A DNA stretch of 64,000 nt from Fodinibacter sp038258215 (GTDB taxonomy: Bacteria > Actinomycetota > Actinomycetes > Actinomycetales > Dermatophilaceae), in NCBI GenBank assembly GCA_038258215.1, contig JBBSQC010000005.1, positions 62,001 through 126,000 on the forward strand, given 5' to 3'. Shown piece after piece: positions 47,161 through 56,059 of the stretch (positions within the stretch are counted from its first letter, which is position 1; every line of letters begins with the position of its first letter). Made by a program: the position numbers and the translations under genes. The notes below the pieces were generated by a model, which was not told the origin of the DNA, ran no database searches, and was given only the letters and a program-made list of their open reading frames with translations.

Positions 47161-48143
47161 GCATCGACTGGTTGATGGTCCTCGCGACCTTCGGGATCGG
47201 GATCATCGTCGGGCTGACCGGCATGGGCGGGGGTGCTCTGATGACGCCCGCCCTGGTGCTCTTCTTCGGCGTCCCCCCGCTCACCGCGGTGTCCAGTGAC
47301 CTCGTGGCCTCCGCGGTCATGAAACCGGTGGGCTCGGTCGTCCACCTGAGGCGGGGAACGGTCAACCTCGCGCTGGTGAAGTGGCTGTGTGTTGGCTCGG
47401 TGCCGGCAGCGTTCTCAGGCGTGCTCGTGCTCCGGGCCCTGGGCGACGGCGAGGCCGTGCAGAACGGCATCCAGACCGCCCTCGGCATCGCGCTCCTCAT
47501 CTCCGCGGCCGGCCTGACCGTGCGCGCCTACACCCGTCTCCTGGAGCGCGCCCGGAAGCGGGACGGCAGCGCCCCCCGACTGCCGCAGGACCGCCCCGAA
47601 GTGGCGGTGCGCGTGGTCCCCACCGTGATCGTCGGGATCCTGGGCGGGTTCGTCGTGGGCATGACCTCGGTGGGGTCGGGATCACTGATCATCATCGCGC
47701 TGATGGCCCTCTACCCCGCCCTGAAGGCCAGCCAGCTCGTCGGCACCGACCTGGTCCAGGCCGTCCCGTTGGTCATCGCTGCGGCCTTCGGACACATCCT
47801 CTTCGGTGACTTCCAGCTCGACCTCACCCTGTCGCTCCTCCTCGGGTGCGTCCCCGGAGCGTGGATCGGGGCGCGGATCTCCTCGCGGGCCCCCGGCGGC
47901 TTCGTGCGACGGGTCCTCGCGTTCGTGCTGTTCGCCTCGAGCCTGAAGCTTCTGGGAGTGTCCAACTCGGCGACCGGGGTCATCCTGTGCGCAGCCCTCC
48001 TGCTGGGACCGGTGACGTGGTTCGCCATCCGACGCCACTACGGCTTCCCCGCACTGGTCCACGGCCTGCCGTGGCGTTCGTCGGAGCCAACATCCCGAGA
48101 TGACGTCGACGAGCTCCAGAGCCAGCCACGGCAGAAGGCCTGA
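47157..48143 (+). CDS. TauE/SafE family sulfite/sulfonate exporter-like membrane protein
   Basis: The 328-residue protein has about eight hydrophobic segments and two inverted repeats typical of TauE/SafE: IIVGLTGMGGGALMTPALVLFFGV near 15-38 and GGFVVGMTSVGSGSLIIIALM near 160-180, each with a G-rich re-entrant motif. It overlaps the APS kinase gene by 4 bases, so it is coupled and may export a sulfur compound linked to PAPS metabolism. The cytoplasmic loop around 125-150 is charged. The transported substrate is not known. Confidence 0.88.
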   Translation: MSIDWLMVLATFGIGIIVGLTGMGGGALMTPALVLFFGVPPLTAVSSDLVASAVMKPVGSVVHLRRGTVNLALVKWLCVGSVPAAFSGVLVLRALGDGEAVQNGIQTALGIALLISAAGLTVRAYTRLLERARKRDGSAPRLPQDRPEVAVRVVPTVIVGILGGFVVGMTSVGSGSLIIIALMALYPALKASQLVGTDLVQAVPLVIAAAFGHILFGDFQLDLTLSLLLGCVPGAWIGARISSRAPGGFVRRVLAFVLFASSLKLLGVSNSATGVILCAALLLGPVTWFAIRRHYGFPALVHGLPWRSSEPTSRDDVDELQSQPRQKA

Positions 48144-48533
48144 CGGCCTGCGTCACCCCACGGCGCTGACGGAGCGGGTGGAAGGTGTCGAGCTGGTTGC
48201 GACACCGCCGATCACATGGCCTTCTGGGGGACCCGGTCAGGAGCCCAAGTGGCTGTGCGCATGAGAACGAAGCGCGCTCGCGCAGAGAAACGGAGCGCAC
48301 TTGGAGTTGATCCGTCGACGTTGTGCGCACAAGAAATAGGCGCAGTGAACCAGCCCCGCGCGGGTGTGCCAGCGACCCACCCCTCACCGGACATCACTCC
48401 GGCCGGACCTTGCGGGACGCTCTCGAGGCCGTGCGCCTGCTGACCTGCGGGGTTCCCAGATGAGGTTCCCGTTTCGGGGCGCTCCGAGAATCGGGGCCAT
48501 CGCCGGGCGATTCTTGTCGCCGGCCGCGACAGA
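48144..48533. other. 390-base gap between core and accessory DNA
   Basis: No gene was supported. Near 48458-48480 there are two close GGTTCCC direct repeats. The stretch separates the last core-type gene (TauE) from the accessory genes and may hold an old junction. Confidence 0.4.
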
Positions 48534-49025
48534 TTAGCTCGTCGCTTGGCGGACGTCCGTCCCGTGTTCGGCGAAGGCCTTGAAGTCCTGCATGTGCTGC
48601 TTCGACTGCTTCCTGAAGATGCCGGGCATCAGGCGCCCCATGAGGCGCATGAGCAACCCGTCGAACCGGAACTCGCTTTCGCTCTCCCACAGCGTCGTGT
48701 GCGGACCGGTCTCGATGATTCGGTCGCGCTGGGCTTGCCACATGCCCTCGCCGAGGATCTCGCGGTCGTCGTGCACGACGACAGAATTGGGGATGGTGTG
48801 CAGGTCTGCAGGTTCCAGGCGCGTGATTGTCTCGGTGGCGTCCATCCGCGGCTTCCCCACTTGAAACACGACTCGCGAGGTGGTGCCGACCTGGCCGTGC
48901 ACCCCGTTCACCGGCTCGTGCAGTACCAGGCCGCGCAGCCACTTCGGCATCTGCGCCGGGTCGGCGACCAGCTGGAGTACCTTCTCGCGTGGCAGGCCGA
49001 TTTCGATCGAGGTGGTGTACTTCAT
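48534..49025 (-). CDS. SRPBCC (START-like) domain protein
   Basis: The 163-residue protein is a START/Bet v1-like fold: MKYTTSIEIGLPREKVLQLVADPAQMPKWLRGL at the start and GRLMPGIFRKQSKQHMQDFKAFAE at the end. Proteins of this type bind hydrophobic ligands or act on them. ATG 49025 overlaps the stop of the upstream AHSA1-like gene by 4 bases, so the two are coupled and follow an ArsR regulator, the usual arrangement of ArsR-AHSA1 operons. A longer frame upstream is a shadow. Confidence 0.8.
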   Translation of the reverse strand: MKYTTSIEIGLPREKVLQLVADPAQMPKWLRGLVLHEPVNGVHGQVGTTSRVVFQVGKPRMDATETITRLEPADLHTIPNSVVVHDDREILGEGMWQAQRDRIIETGPHTTLWESESEFRFDGLLMRLMGRLMPGIFRKQSKQHMQDFKAFAEHGTDVRQATS

Positions 49026-49672
49026 CGAGCGTTCCTTATGGGGGCGTAGAACGCGGTGGTGGCCTCGACCGCGGACGCCACCTGATTCGGATCGCCGCCG
49101 GCGGCTAGGTGAGCTTCGCCCCAAGCCGCGGCGCTGAGCTGCGCGAACTCGCTCCCTTCGGGCAAGTTCCGGAATTCCTCGTGGTCGAGGATCTCGCCGT
49201 CGGCCAGGAACCGGGCCAGGGAGAGGAGATGCAGGTCCCAGCCCACACCGCCGGCACCGGGGCCGTAGGTCGGGAACATGGGCTCTCCCACGGCCGCTGC
49301 ATGGACCAGTTCGAACTCGGTGTCCCCGGCGGCGCCCGGCGACAGGCGCACCTCGACCTCGCTCGTACCCGGCCACTCGTCGGCGTCCGGTCCGAAGAGC
49401 CAGGACACCCGCAACCGCCGGGGCGGGTCGCACCGGAGGATCTCTCCGTGCTCACCGCCGTCCAGCTCGAACGACCCGCCGAGCCGCAGGTCCCCGGTGA
49501 CAGACTTCAACCAGCGGCTCAGTCGATCGGGGTCGGTGATGGCGTTCCACACGTCGTCGACCGGCGCGTCGTAGCGACGCCGCAACTCCATCGTGTACGC
49601 GTCGCCGACGGGCAGGGTCGCTGCGCCCATCGTCCGGCGCGCAGCGGCCAGCTCGTCCAGGACGTCCTTCAT
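49022..49672 (-). CDS. AHSA1/SRPBCC domain protein
   Basis: The 216-residue protein carries an AHSA1-like domain at about 20-145 (AYTMELRRRYDAPVDDVWNAITDPDRLSRWL; GGSFELDGGEHGEILRCDPPRRLRVSW), with a C-terminal helical tail. In ArsR-linked operons these proteins are common but their ligands are unknown. ATG 49672 lies two bases after the arsR stop, with AAGGA about seven bases upstream. The ORF extends 13 codons further upstream without support. Confidence 0.83.
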   Translation of the reverse strand: MKDVLDELAAARRTMGAATLPVGDAYTMELRRRYDAPVDDVWNAITDPDRLSRWLKSVTGDLRLGGSFELDGGEHGEILRCDPPRRLRVSWLFGPDADEWPGTSEVEVRLSPGAAGDTEFELVHAAAVGEPMFPTYGPGAGGVGWDLHLLSLARFLADGEILDHEEFRNLPEGSEFAQLSAAAWGEAHLAAGGDPNQVASAVEATTAFYAPIRNAR

Positions 49673-49673
49673 G

Positions 49674-50042
49674 TCATGTTCCTTCCGCTGGTGGATCGGC
49701 CTTGCCAACACATGAGGTCAGGGATGCGCGTCTGCCGCGTGCCAGCTCAGTTCCCAGGGCATCGAGCCGCTGATCCCAGAACCCGCGAAACCGGTCCAAC
49801 CACACGTCAACCTCGCTCAGCGGCGAGGGGTCGACGGCGTAGAACCGGCGAGCCCCCTCAGCCCGGACCGATGCGAAACCGCTCTCACGTAGCACGCGCA
49901 GATGCTGGGAGACAGCCGGCTGGGACAGTGCGAACTCGGCCCGAATTGTCTCCGTGATCGCGCCCGAGGTCTGCTCACCGTCGACGAGTAGCTCGAGGAT
50001 ACGGCGGCGCACCGGGTCACCGAGAATGTCGAACGCGTTCAC
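49674..50042 (-). CDS. ArsR-family transcriptional regulator
   Basis: The 122-residue protein is a winged-helix repressor: AFDILGDPVRRRILELLVDGEQTSGAI, SQPAVSQHLRVLRESGFASVRAEGARRFYAVD, the typical ArsR DNA-binding region. No metal-binding ELCVCDL motif is present, so it is not a metal sensor; it likely controls its own operon with the two SRPBCC genes. GTG at 50042 gives the usual N-terminus; the ORF extends upstream to 50168. An AT-rich TATAAT (50065-50070, minus strand) and ACCAG/CTGGT repeats (50054-50085) lie in its promoter. Confidence 0.87.
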   Translation of the reverse strand: MNAFDILGDPVRRRILELLVDGEQTSGAITETIRAEFALSQPAVSQHLRVLRESGFASVRAEGARRFYAVDPSPLSEVDVWLDRFRGFWDQRLDALGTELARGRRASLTSCVGKADPPAEGT

Positions 50043-50196
50043 GACCAAATGGTACCAGGAATGAATTATATAAGCAATGACTGGTATGCCTGCTGGTGCG
50101 TGGTGTCGACGCCATCGAGATCCGATACGTCTCACTAGCGATCGTCTCTCGGTGACTCTGGAATGCATCTCAATTTCGTCATACGATAAGTACGTG

Positions 50197-50428
50197 GTGA
50201 CTGAGGAGCAGATCCAAGACTGGGCGGACGAGGCGGAGTCCGGCTACGACGTCGACGAGCTGAAGCGACGCGGACGCGGTCGTCCTGGACGCGGAGCCGA
50301 GCCGATGCAGGTCGTTGCTGTCCGGCTCACCGCCGAAGAAGCTGGCGTCGCTTGATGCCGCCGCTGCCAAGAACGACATGAGCAGGTCCGAGGCCATCCG
50401 GGTTGCACTGGCTCGTCTCGGGGCATGA
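50197..50428 (+). pseudogene. ribbon-helix-helix antitoxin gene with frameshift
   Basis: GTG at 50197 begins TEEQIQDWADEAESGYDVDELKRR, an N-terminus known from CopG-like antitoxins. The frame reads VVAVRLTAEE and then stops at 50355; one extra G near 50341 moves the true ribbon-helix-helix continuation (LASLDAAAAKNDMSRSEAI, then RVALARLGA) to another frame, ending at TGA 50426-50428. The toxin ATG overlaps that stop, which supports the repaired reading. The shift could be real decay, a programmed frameshift or a sequencing error. Confidence 0.75.
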
Positions 50429-50667
50429 AGGTCCACCCGAGCGCGCTCAAGCACGGCGTCCCGACCAAGGACGCTATACAGGCAGCTGAGTGGTCGCTCT
50501 GGATCGAACCGCTCGATGATGACGGCCCGCCAGAGCGGGAACTGCGACTCGGGTTCGACACCAACGCACGGCTGTTGCAGACCGTCGTTCTCGTCTTCGC
50601 GAGAGGCGAGGAGATGGTCATTCACGCCATGCCGGCCCGCAAGCAGTACCTGGACCTGCTGCCCTAG
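50425..50667 (+). CDS. type II toxin (small protein paired with a CopG-like antitoxin)
   Basis: The 80-residue protein MKVHPSALKHGVPTKDAIQA continues with ELRLGFDTNARLLQTVVLVFARG and EMVIHAMPARKQYLDLLP, a pattern seen in small toxins encoded after CopG-type antitoxins in actinobacteria (BrnT-like in shape). ATG at 50425 overlaps the repaired antitoxin stop by 4 bases. The gene looks intact while its antitoxin is frameshifted. The toxic activity (likely RNase) is inferred from family position only. Confidence 0.65.
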   Translation: MKVHPSALKHGVPTKDAIQAAEWSLWIEPLDDDGPPERELRLGFDTNARLLQTVVLVFARGEEMVIHAMPARKQYLDLLP

Positions 50668-50862
50668 CCTCACGAGCAAAGCCGCGCGAATACGCTGCAC
50701 CTTCACGTGCCTCTCGAGCGTTGATTGCGCGTTCGGTCGATCGTCCGTTGCCGTTGCGGTCATTGGGATCGCGGCGCCTGCTGGAAGGGTCGGGTGTTCG
50801 CCCGATGTCCGAGTCTGCAACGTCCCGCGGCTTGGCCGGACCCATCTCCTTTGAGGTGCGCC

Positions 50863-50891
50863 GTGAGCGCACTACTTGTCGGGTACGCCCG
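50863..50891 (+). pseudogene. 5' fragment of a serine resolvase gene
   Basis: GTG at 50863 encodes VSALLVGYA plus the first two bases of an Arg codon, the first beta strand of a serine recombinase; in place the frame meets a stop at 50893. The rest of the gene (ARVSTDRQ onward) continues at 57611. It was cut by the element at 50892-57615. The 195 bases before it (50668-50862) show no gene. Confidence 0.8.
50885..50891 (+). repeat. left 7-base direct repeat (ACGCCCG) of the element
   Basis: Same 7-base sequence as at 57609-57615, in the same orientation, at the point where the resolvase gene is interrupted. It fits a tyrosine-recombinase crossover core or a duplicated target. Confidence 0.65.
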
Positions 50892-50901
50892 TTAGTCCGG
50901 C

Positions 50902-50911
50902 ATGAGACACG
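50902..50911 (+). repeat. left-end ATGAGACACG repeat
   Basis: This 10-base sequence recurs at 57581-57590 near the right end, and variants with GTGAGACAC occur at 57524-57533 (plus) and inverted at 50980-50988. The copies flank the element and may be recombinase-binding sites. Confidence 0.5.
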
Positions 50912-51133
50912 TCCGCTGACTGCTTGTCTCGTTGTGGTCGGCGAGCTGTCGCTTCGGCGGCCGAGCTCATTCGGTTCGTGTGTCTCACTCGCGGCCGTCC
51001 CGGGTCGCCAGTGACAACATAGGCGGTCGGCTGCATATCGTGGTTCAGTGCCCGTGCTGACCGCCGCCGATGGCCCTCCGCAGCGGCCGTATCGAGTTAG
51101 CGTGTCGGGCATCTCCGCGCAGTCGGCCTGCGG

Positions 51134-51567
51134 TCAGGCCAGGTTGTTGGCGAGCCGATCCAAGCCTGTCTTGATCATTTGGCTGTAACCGTCGTTGGTG
51201 AGGGCGTTGACCGAGGCGCGGCCGCGATCAAGGTGCTCTCGCGCGCGATCGAGCTCGCCAAGTTTGCGGTAACACTCGCCGAGGTTGAGGTGCAGCGAGG
51301 GGTAGAAGCCGGCCACCGGGCCCGTGACGCCGCCGCGCGCCGCGCGCTCGTCGGTGAGTAGGTCGGCTGCCGCCAGCGCTCTCAGATCCCACAGCAGTTC
51401 GTCGTGGAGGTCGTCTTGCACGTCCGCCATCGAGTGAGCGAGTGCGCAGCGGTGGAACGGGTCCCCATTATCGCCGCCGATCTCACCCACACCTCGGCGA
51501 ACAGCTCGCGCGCCGCGACGCGTTCATCCTGTTCTCGCAACGCGATTCCCTCGCCGATGCGGACCAT
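51134..51567 (-). pseudogene. tetratricopeptide-type protein gene with frameshift (element cargo)
   Basis: From ATG 51567 the minus strand reads MVRIGEGIALREQDERVAA, then ARELFAEVW, loses frame at about 51485 (one G missing in a run), and continues as GEIGGDNGDPFHRCALAHSMADVQDDLHDELLWDL and GFYPSLHLNLGECYRKLGELDRAREHL to a stop at 51134. The pieces join into a helical-repeat protein of about 145 residues. It lies inside the element as its only visible cargo. It may be decayed or a sequencing error. Confidence 0.65.
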
Positions 51568-51747
51568 TACTGGCTCTGGTTCAGGCACCGCAGTCAGAGG
51601 GTTGAAGAGCCCGTGGAAAGCCCTGTCACACACCACTCAGATGTGTGACACGCTGCTCCTCCTTCACGGTCGTCAAGACCGTAGTCGTCACGAATGAGTA
51701 TGAAAAAGCCGCCGTGGAACTGTGCTGGTAGGCCGATCGCCGGGCTG

Positions 51748-52179
51748 TTATCGGTGCGGCAGTGAATGGATCTTCGCGTGATCGGCCGACCGCAGCGTGG
51801 TTCGGAGAGCGGTGATTTCTTCGTGCTGGGCGGCGAGCCGGGACAGCGCCGTGTCCCGAAACTTCATCAGTTCGCTGATCTCGTGGCCACGGGTGCTGAG
51901 ACGGGCGCGGAGATCGTTGATCTGGGTGGTGAGCCGGTCGATTCGGGCCAGACGAGGGTCGGGTTGCGGCCCGTTGCCCTGCGCGGCGGAGCGGCGGTGG
52001 TCGAACTCAGCCTTGAGGTGCGGGTAGGTGCGGTAGAGCGTGGCGCGGGGAACGTCGGCGAGCAGGCAGAGGCTCTTGATGTCGCAACGCAGGCCGTCGG
52101 GGATGTCACCGTCGAGCAGTTGATCTATCGCGGCGCGGATGCGGGTCTCGACCTCGGCTTGCCGATCAGCGGTCGTCAT
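51748..52179 (-). CDS. small HTH/coiled-coil protein of the recombinase operon (GinD/TnpC/DUF6262-like)
   Basis: The 143-residue protein has an HTH-like region (IKSLCLLADVPRATLYRTYPHLKAEF, about 35-60) and a C-terminal coiled coil (RIDRLTTQINDLRARLSTRGHEISELMKFRD). It overlaps the third recombinase stop by 4 bases and is the last gene of the four. In GInt islands the fourth gene (ginD) and in Tn554 tnpC are small accessory proteins needed for full recombination. The function here is inferred from order and architecture. Confidence 0.8.
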   Translation of the reverse strand: MTTADRQAEVETRIRAAIDQLLDGDIPDGLRCDIKSLCLLADVPRATLYRTYPHLKAEFDHRRSAAQGNGPQPDPRLARIDRLTTQINDLRARLSTRGHEISELMKFRDTALSRLAAQHEEITALRTTLRSADHAKIHSLPHR

Positions 52180-54335
52180 CGGGCGTCCTGGTCGCCGTGC
52201 TCGGCGGTGTCTTCATCGGCGGCGTCCTCATTCGGGTCGGGGTGGGCGGTGTCGATTTCGCTGAGGATGCGTTCTGCCCGGTCGAACGCGGCCTGGGCGC
52301 GTGTCCGTTCGGGTTTGGACAGGCGCGGGTTGCCGAGGAACACGCTGTTGATGTTCTGGGCGTGCTCGGCCCAGACCGGTCGGTGTGCGCCGTGGTGGGT
52401 TGCCTGCGGGCAGCGGGCCGAGTCACACATTCCGATCAGCGGCTTGCCGGCGTCGGGTGTGCCGGCGAGTTTCAGGCAGAGCGCCTTGCTGGGGTCGGTG
52501 AACCAGCAGTAGTTGCCCACTCCGACGTGCAAGCTGTGCGCTGTGGCTTTGAGCAGCCGTTCGACCCGACGGTCGTCGATGACCGTGACCGGCCTGGGGT
52601 CGTGGCGGGTCAGCAGTTGATCGACGCTGCAGAAGGCGGCTATGAGGTCGCGGGAGCCTCGACCGGTGGGCAGCACGCCGCGTTGGTAGTCGTGGAAGGC
52701 GGCGACGGTCAGGCGGAGATGTTCGGCTTGCTCCGCGGCGCTAATCTCGGCGAGCAACGCGGCCTGGTGTCCGCCGGGGCGGGCGGCGTAGCCCTCGGTG
52801 GTGGCGACGCTGACGTGTTTGAGGTGCACCTTGGCGGCCATCAGTCCGTGCGGTCGCTGGGCGATCGTCAACGCGAGGGTGCGCCGCAGCGCGCGCGGGT
52901 TGACCGCGCCGGCGGGTATCGGGTCGAGACCGAGGCGGTGACCGGGCTCGCCGTTGACCCACGCGCGAAGCGCAGTGAAGCGGCTGGCGCTGTTGTTCGA
53001 TCCGGTCGCGAACAGCCGCTGGCCGGGTGCGGCGCCGGTGAGTTGTTCAGCGACGGCGATGGCTTGGTCGACGTCGGCGATCACGACCCAGGCGTCCTCG
53101 ACGCCGCCGAACGGCTCACCTTTGATGCGACGGGTGGCCAACCGGAACCGCGCGCTGCCGCCGGGCAGCTCGTCACGTTGGCGGCATCCGGCGCTCAGCT
53201 CGAGCAGCTCGCTTGCCCGCATACCGGAGAGTGCAGCGGTGAGGAAGTAGCAGGCGGAGGTGAGCGCGTAGATCGTCGCGTCGAGGCGTTGACGGCTCAT
53301 CGGCGGCGTCCACGCGATCGGTTCGCCGGTGTCCAGGCGAGGGACGGGTTGCGCGTCGCGTGCCCACGGCTGCTCGATGCCGCAGTGCGCGACCCAGTCC
53401 TCCAGTTCGGGACGCAACCGTTCCAGGTCACGGCGGTGGCCGATCGCTCCGATGCTCTGGACGACCACTGGATGCCAGGCCAGGCGCAGCAACGGGTCGT
53501 GCTGATCCCAGCCGCGGGCCAGCCGCTGCGTAAGGCCGCCTGCCGATAGGCACGGAGCCGGGATACCGGTACCAGCCCGGTGTTTGATGGCCTCACGTTG
53601 ATCCGCAGCTCGAGCGTCGGCGGCCTCGGCGGCCAGGAGTGGGGCAATGGTGCTCACCAGGTACAGGGTGTTGGCCAGCAGCGGGCGCAGCAACATGTCC
53701 GGGACGGGCGGCGTCCGGTTGCCGTAGGGCCGCTGGTAACCGGCGACGGTGTCGGGGCTGCGCCCGGCCCACGGACTGAACCCGGGCCGGTAGTGGTCAT
53801 CGAGGATCTCCTCGTAGAGGCTCAGCATCTGAGGCGCGCGGACGGACATGGTCACGGTGGCCGGCGACAGCCGCCTCCCGCCCTGATCGCCGACGTGTGA
53901 GGTGACCAGCAGGTAGGCCTCGCAGTGGGCCTGGGTGACCTCGGCCAGGGAGGTGACGCCAGCGCAGGTGAGGTGGTTGAACCAGCCGGTCAGATGCTTC
54001 AACACGGCCCAGAGGCTATTCGGGTTGAGCGGGCTGCGGATCGCGTGCGGCAAGGTGGCCACGGCGGGATGACTCGGCACCATCCGCGCCATCAGGTAGG
54101 TGCGGGCCACGGCCCGCCAAAGAGGGTTGGCGATCTGGGTGAAGTCGAGGATCTTGCGGTGCGCGCCCATGATCACCGGCGCGGCGGTGAGTCCGGACAG
54201 GTCCCAGCGGTCCTGGTCGAACACCGGCCGTGTGCTACCCGGCTCCAACCGCAGCGCGGCGGCGTCGGCGACGTCGAGCCCGGCGAACGGCCCGCCGGTG
54301 TCTTCGACGGTGGCGGCGGTGCTGTGGATCGTCAC
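52176..54335 (-). CDS. tyrosine recombinase, third of the trio (GinC-like)
   Basis: The 719-residue protein has a tyrosine-recombinase catalytic region from about 360 to 540: LSGMRASELLELSAG (Arg I), NPRALRRTLALTIAQRPHG (box II Arg region) and HLKHVSVATTEGYAARPGG (catalytic Tyr). The canonical His-x-x-Arg is not obvious, replaced by RALRRT. A C-terminal extension (about 600-719) has cysteines (NYCWFTDPSKALC, MCDSARCP) that could form a zinc site. GTG 54335 overlaps the previous stop by 4 bases. Confidence 0.83.
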   Translation of the reverse strand: MTIHSTAATVEDTGGPFAGLDVADAAALRLEPGSTRPVFDQDRWDLSGLTAAPVIMGAHRKILDFTQIANPLWRAVARTYLMARMVPSHPAVATLPHAIRSPLNPNSLWAVLKHLTGWFNHLTCAGVTSLAEVTQAHCEAYLLVTSHVGDQGGRRLSPATVTMSVRAPQMLSLYEEILDDHYRPGFSPWAGRSPDTVAGYQRPYGNRTPPVPDMLLRPLLANTLYLVSTIAPLLAAEAADARAADQREAIKHRAGTGIPAPCLSAGGLTQRLARGWDQHDPLLRLAWHPVVVQSIGAIGHRRDLERLRPELEDWVAHCGIEQPWARDAQPVPRLDTGEPIAWTPPMSRQRLDATIYALTSACYFLTAALSGMRASELLELSAGCRQRDELPGGSARFRLATRRIKGEPFGGVEDAWVVIADVDQAIAVAEQLTGAAPGQRLFATGSNNSASRFTALRAWVNGEPGHRLGLDPIPAGAVNPRALRRTLALTIAQRPHGLMAAKVHLKHVSVATTEGYAARPGGHQAALLAEISAAEQAEHLRLTVAAFHDYQRGVLPTGRGSRDLIAAFCSVDQLLTRHDPRPVTVIDDRRVERLLKATAHSLHVGVGNYCWFTDPSKALCLKLAGTPDAGKPLIGMCDSARCPQATHHGAHRPVWAEHAQNINSVFLGNPRLSKPERTRAQAAFDRAERILSEIDTAHPDPNEDAADEDTAEHGDQDAR

Positions 54336-56059
54336 GGCGTCATCTCCTCAAGGTGCAACGGCACGGCAGCCTCGGCGGCGTCCTCGCCGGCGAGCCGAGA
54401 TGCCGCGGCAATGTCTGCCGGAGCGAAGCGCGCCAACACCTCGTCATCAAGTCGGGCGCCGCGGGGACCGAACAACGCCAGGAACTGTGCGGCGGTCAGT
54501 TGGGTGCCCTGGCGGGCGAAGAACGCCTTGAGCCGCAGCAGGTTGGGCAGATGCCGGGGCGCGAAGGTGGCCAGCGGACACAGCAGACACACCCATGGTC
54601 GAGCCGGGCAGAGGGTGCCGGCCGGGGCGTGCGGGCTGTTCAGTGGTGCGGCGCATGCGGCGACGAACACGTCCTGTTGCCCAGTCAGCAGCGCGGTGAT
54701 CGCGTCGGCGTCCAGCTTGGCCTGTTCGACCAGCGCCGGGAAGCTCGCTGCGAACTCGGCCGCGTCCTCACCGGTGACGACGACCGGTGCCTTGGCCTTG
54801 CGCCGTAGATCGGTCTGGGCCTGTTCGATGATCGTGTCGAGGGACTCGAGCTGGGCGGGGGTGTGTGAGTGCAGGTAGTGATCGCCTTCCACCTGGGCGC
54901 TGTGGTTGGGGTCGATCGTGCTGCGCCCGGTCCAGCTCGTGCGGTCGCGTCGGTGCTGATAGGTGGCGCGGATCCGGCCGCCGTGAAGCCGCAGCGGCTG
55001 ACCGCCGTCGTCGAGCAGCCCGGCCGTGGCGATGAACGCGGCGCGGTGGGCCTGGGTGCGGGGGCTGGTGAGGATCAGGCCGTGCGCCATGCCGTGGTCA
55101 CCCGCCGGCACGTAGAGCCACAGGTTGTTCGCGTCCTCGCCGGTGTGCTCGCGCAGCGGCGCGCTGTGCTCGAGCCAGCGCTCCAGCAGCCGCACCGCGT
55201 CGCGGGGCAGGTTCAGCGCCTCGGCGCCAGTGCGGCCCTTGGTGTAGGACAGGAGGATCGTGTCAGCAGAGGTGTGGGTGATGTCGGTCAGGGTGAGTGC
55301 GTCGATGCCGTCCGGGACGATGCCGGTGCGCATCGCGAACAGCGTCAGGTAGGCCAACGCCGTGTCCGCGTCGGGATAGAGCGCGCGGCGGATCGCGAGG
55401 ACCTCGCTGCGATTCGTGCTGCTTGCGGGGGCGCGGTCGAGCCGGGCCAGGGTTGTGGCCGCGCGGACCGGGCCGGTGCGGTGGATCAGCCAGGTCAGGT
55501 TGTCGGCGGTGGCGCCGTGCTCGACCGGATCCGTGCCACGCCCAACGGCCTGCACCGCGCGCGCTTGATCGCGTCCTGCTGACCGGATGATCTCGGTGCA
55601 GGCCACGGTGAGCCGTCGCCACTCGCCGTCGGAGTATGGCGGGTGAGGTCGGCTCTTGACGATCTGGTTGATCCGTCGTCCCTGTAGGTGCCGGCCGATG
55701 CCGGCATCCAGCGCGCCTCCGGTCGCGACATAGGCGGCCAGCACGGCCCGGATGCGTCGCTCCCGGTGGAAGTCGCAGCTCAACCAGTACTCGATGATCA
55801 TCGCGGTGCTCAGCTGGCCGAGGCCGCCGGCGAACCCGGCCGCGTGCAGCTCACGCACCATCCGCCGCGCCGTCTGCACGTATTGCATCGCGACCGACTG
55901 GGTCCGGATCGGCCCATGCGGGTGGGTCGCCGCCGCTAGACCCGCCGCGAGGTCGGCGGCCAGCGACTGGTTGGGCAGATCATCCATGCGCCGCCGATAG
56001 ATGACGCCGCCGGGCAGCGTGAACAACACAGCCAGCGGCGCCTCGATCACCGCAGGCAT
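54332..56059 (-). CDS. tyrosine recombinase, second of the trio (GinB-like)
   Basis: The 575-residue protein has an N-terminal DNA-binding part (1-170) and a tyrosine-recombinase catalytic domain around 240-420: LFAMRTGIVPDGIDALTL (Arg I), LRLHGGRIRATYQHRRDR (box II region) and EGDHYLHSHTPAQLES (candidate catalytic Tyr), followed by a C-terminal region with a cysteine cluster (CPARPWVCLLCPLATFAP). ATG 56059, chosen over an upstream ATG, has GAGGA seven bases before it and overlaps the first recombinase gene by 13 bases. Catalytic residues are less canonical than in the first gene, as in other trio systems. Confidence 0.83.
   Translation of the reverse strand: MPAVIEAPLAVLFTLPGGVIYRRRMDDLPNQSLAADLAAGLAAATHPHGPIRTQSVAMQYVQTARRMVRELHAAGFAGGLGQLSTAMIIEYWLSCDFHRERRIRAVLAAYVATGGALDAGIGRHLQGRRINQIVKSRPHPPYSDGEWRRLTVACTEIIRSAGRDQARAVQAVGRGTDPVEHGATADNLTWLIHRTGPVRAATTLARLDRAPASSTNRSEVLAIRRALYPDADTALAYLTLFAMRTGIVPDGIDALTLTDITHTSADTILLSYTKGRTGAEALNLPRDAVRLLERWLEHSAPLREHTGEDANNLWLYVPAGDHGMAHGLILTSPRTQAHRAAFIATAGLLDDGGQPLRLHGGRIRATYQHRRDRTSWTGRSTIDPNHSAQVEGDHYLHSHTPAQLESLDTIIEQAQTDLRRKAKAPVVVTGEDAAEFAASFPALVEQAKLDADAITALLTGQQDVFVAACAAPLNSPHAPAGTLCPARPWVCLLCPLATFAPRHLPNLLRLKAFFARQGTQLTAAQFLALFGPRGARLDDEVLARFAPADIAAASRLAGEDAAEAAVPLHLEEMTP

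Noticed and set aside
50179..50820. A 213-residue minus-strand ORF across the toxin-antitoxin pair
   Set aside because: It is antisense to the identified pair, with no motif or ribosome site.
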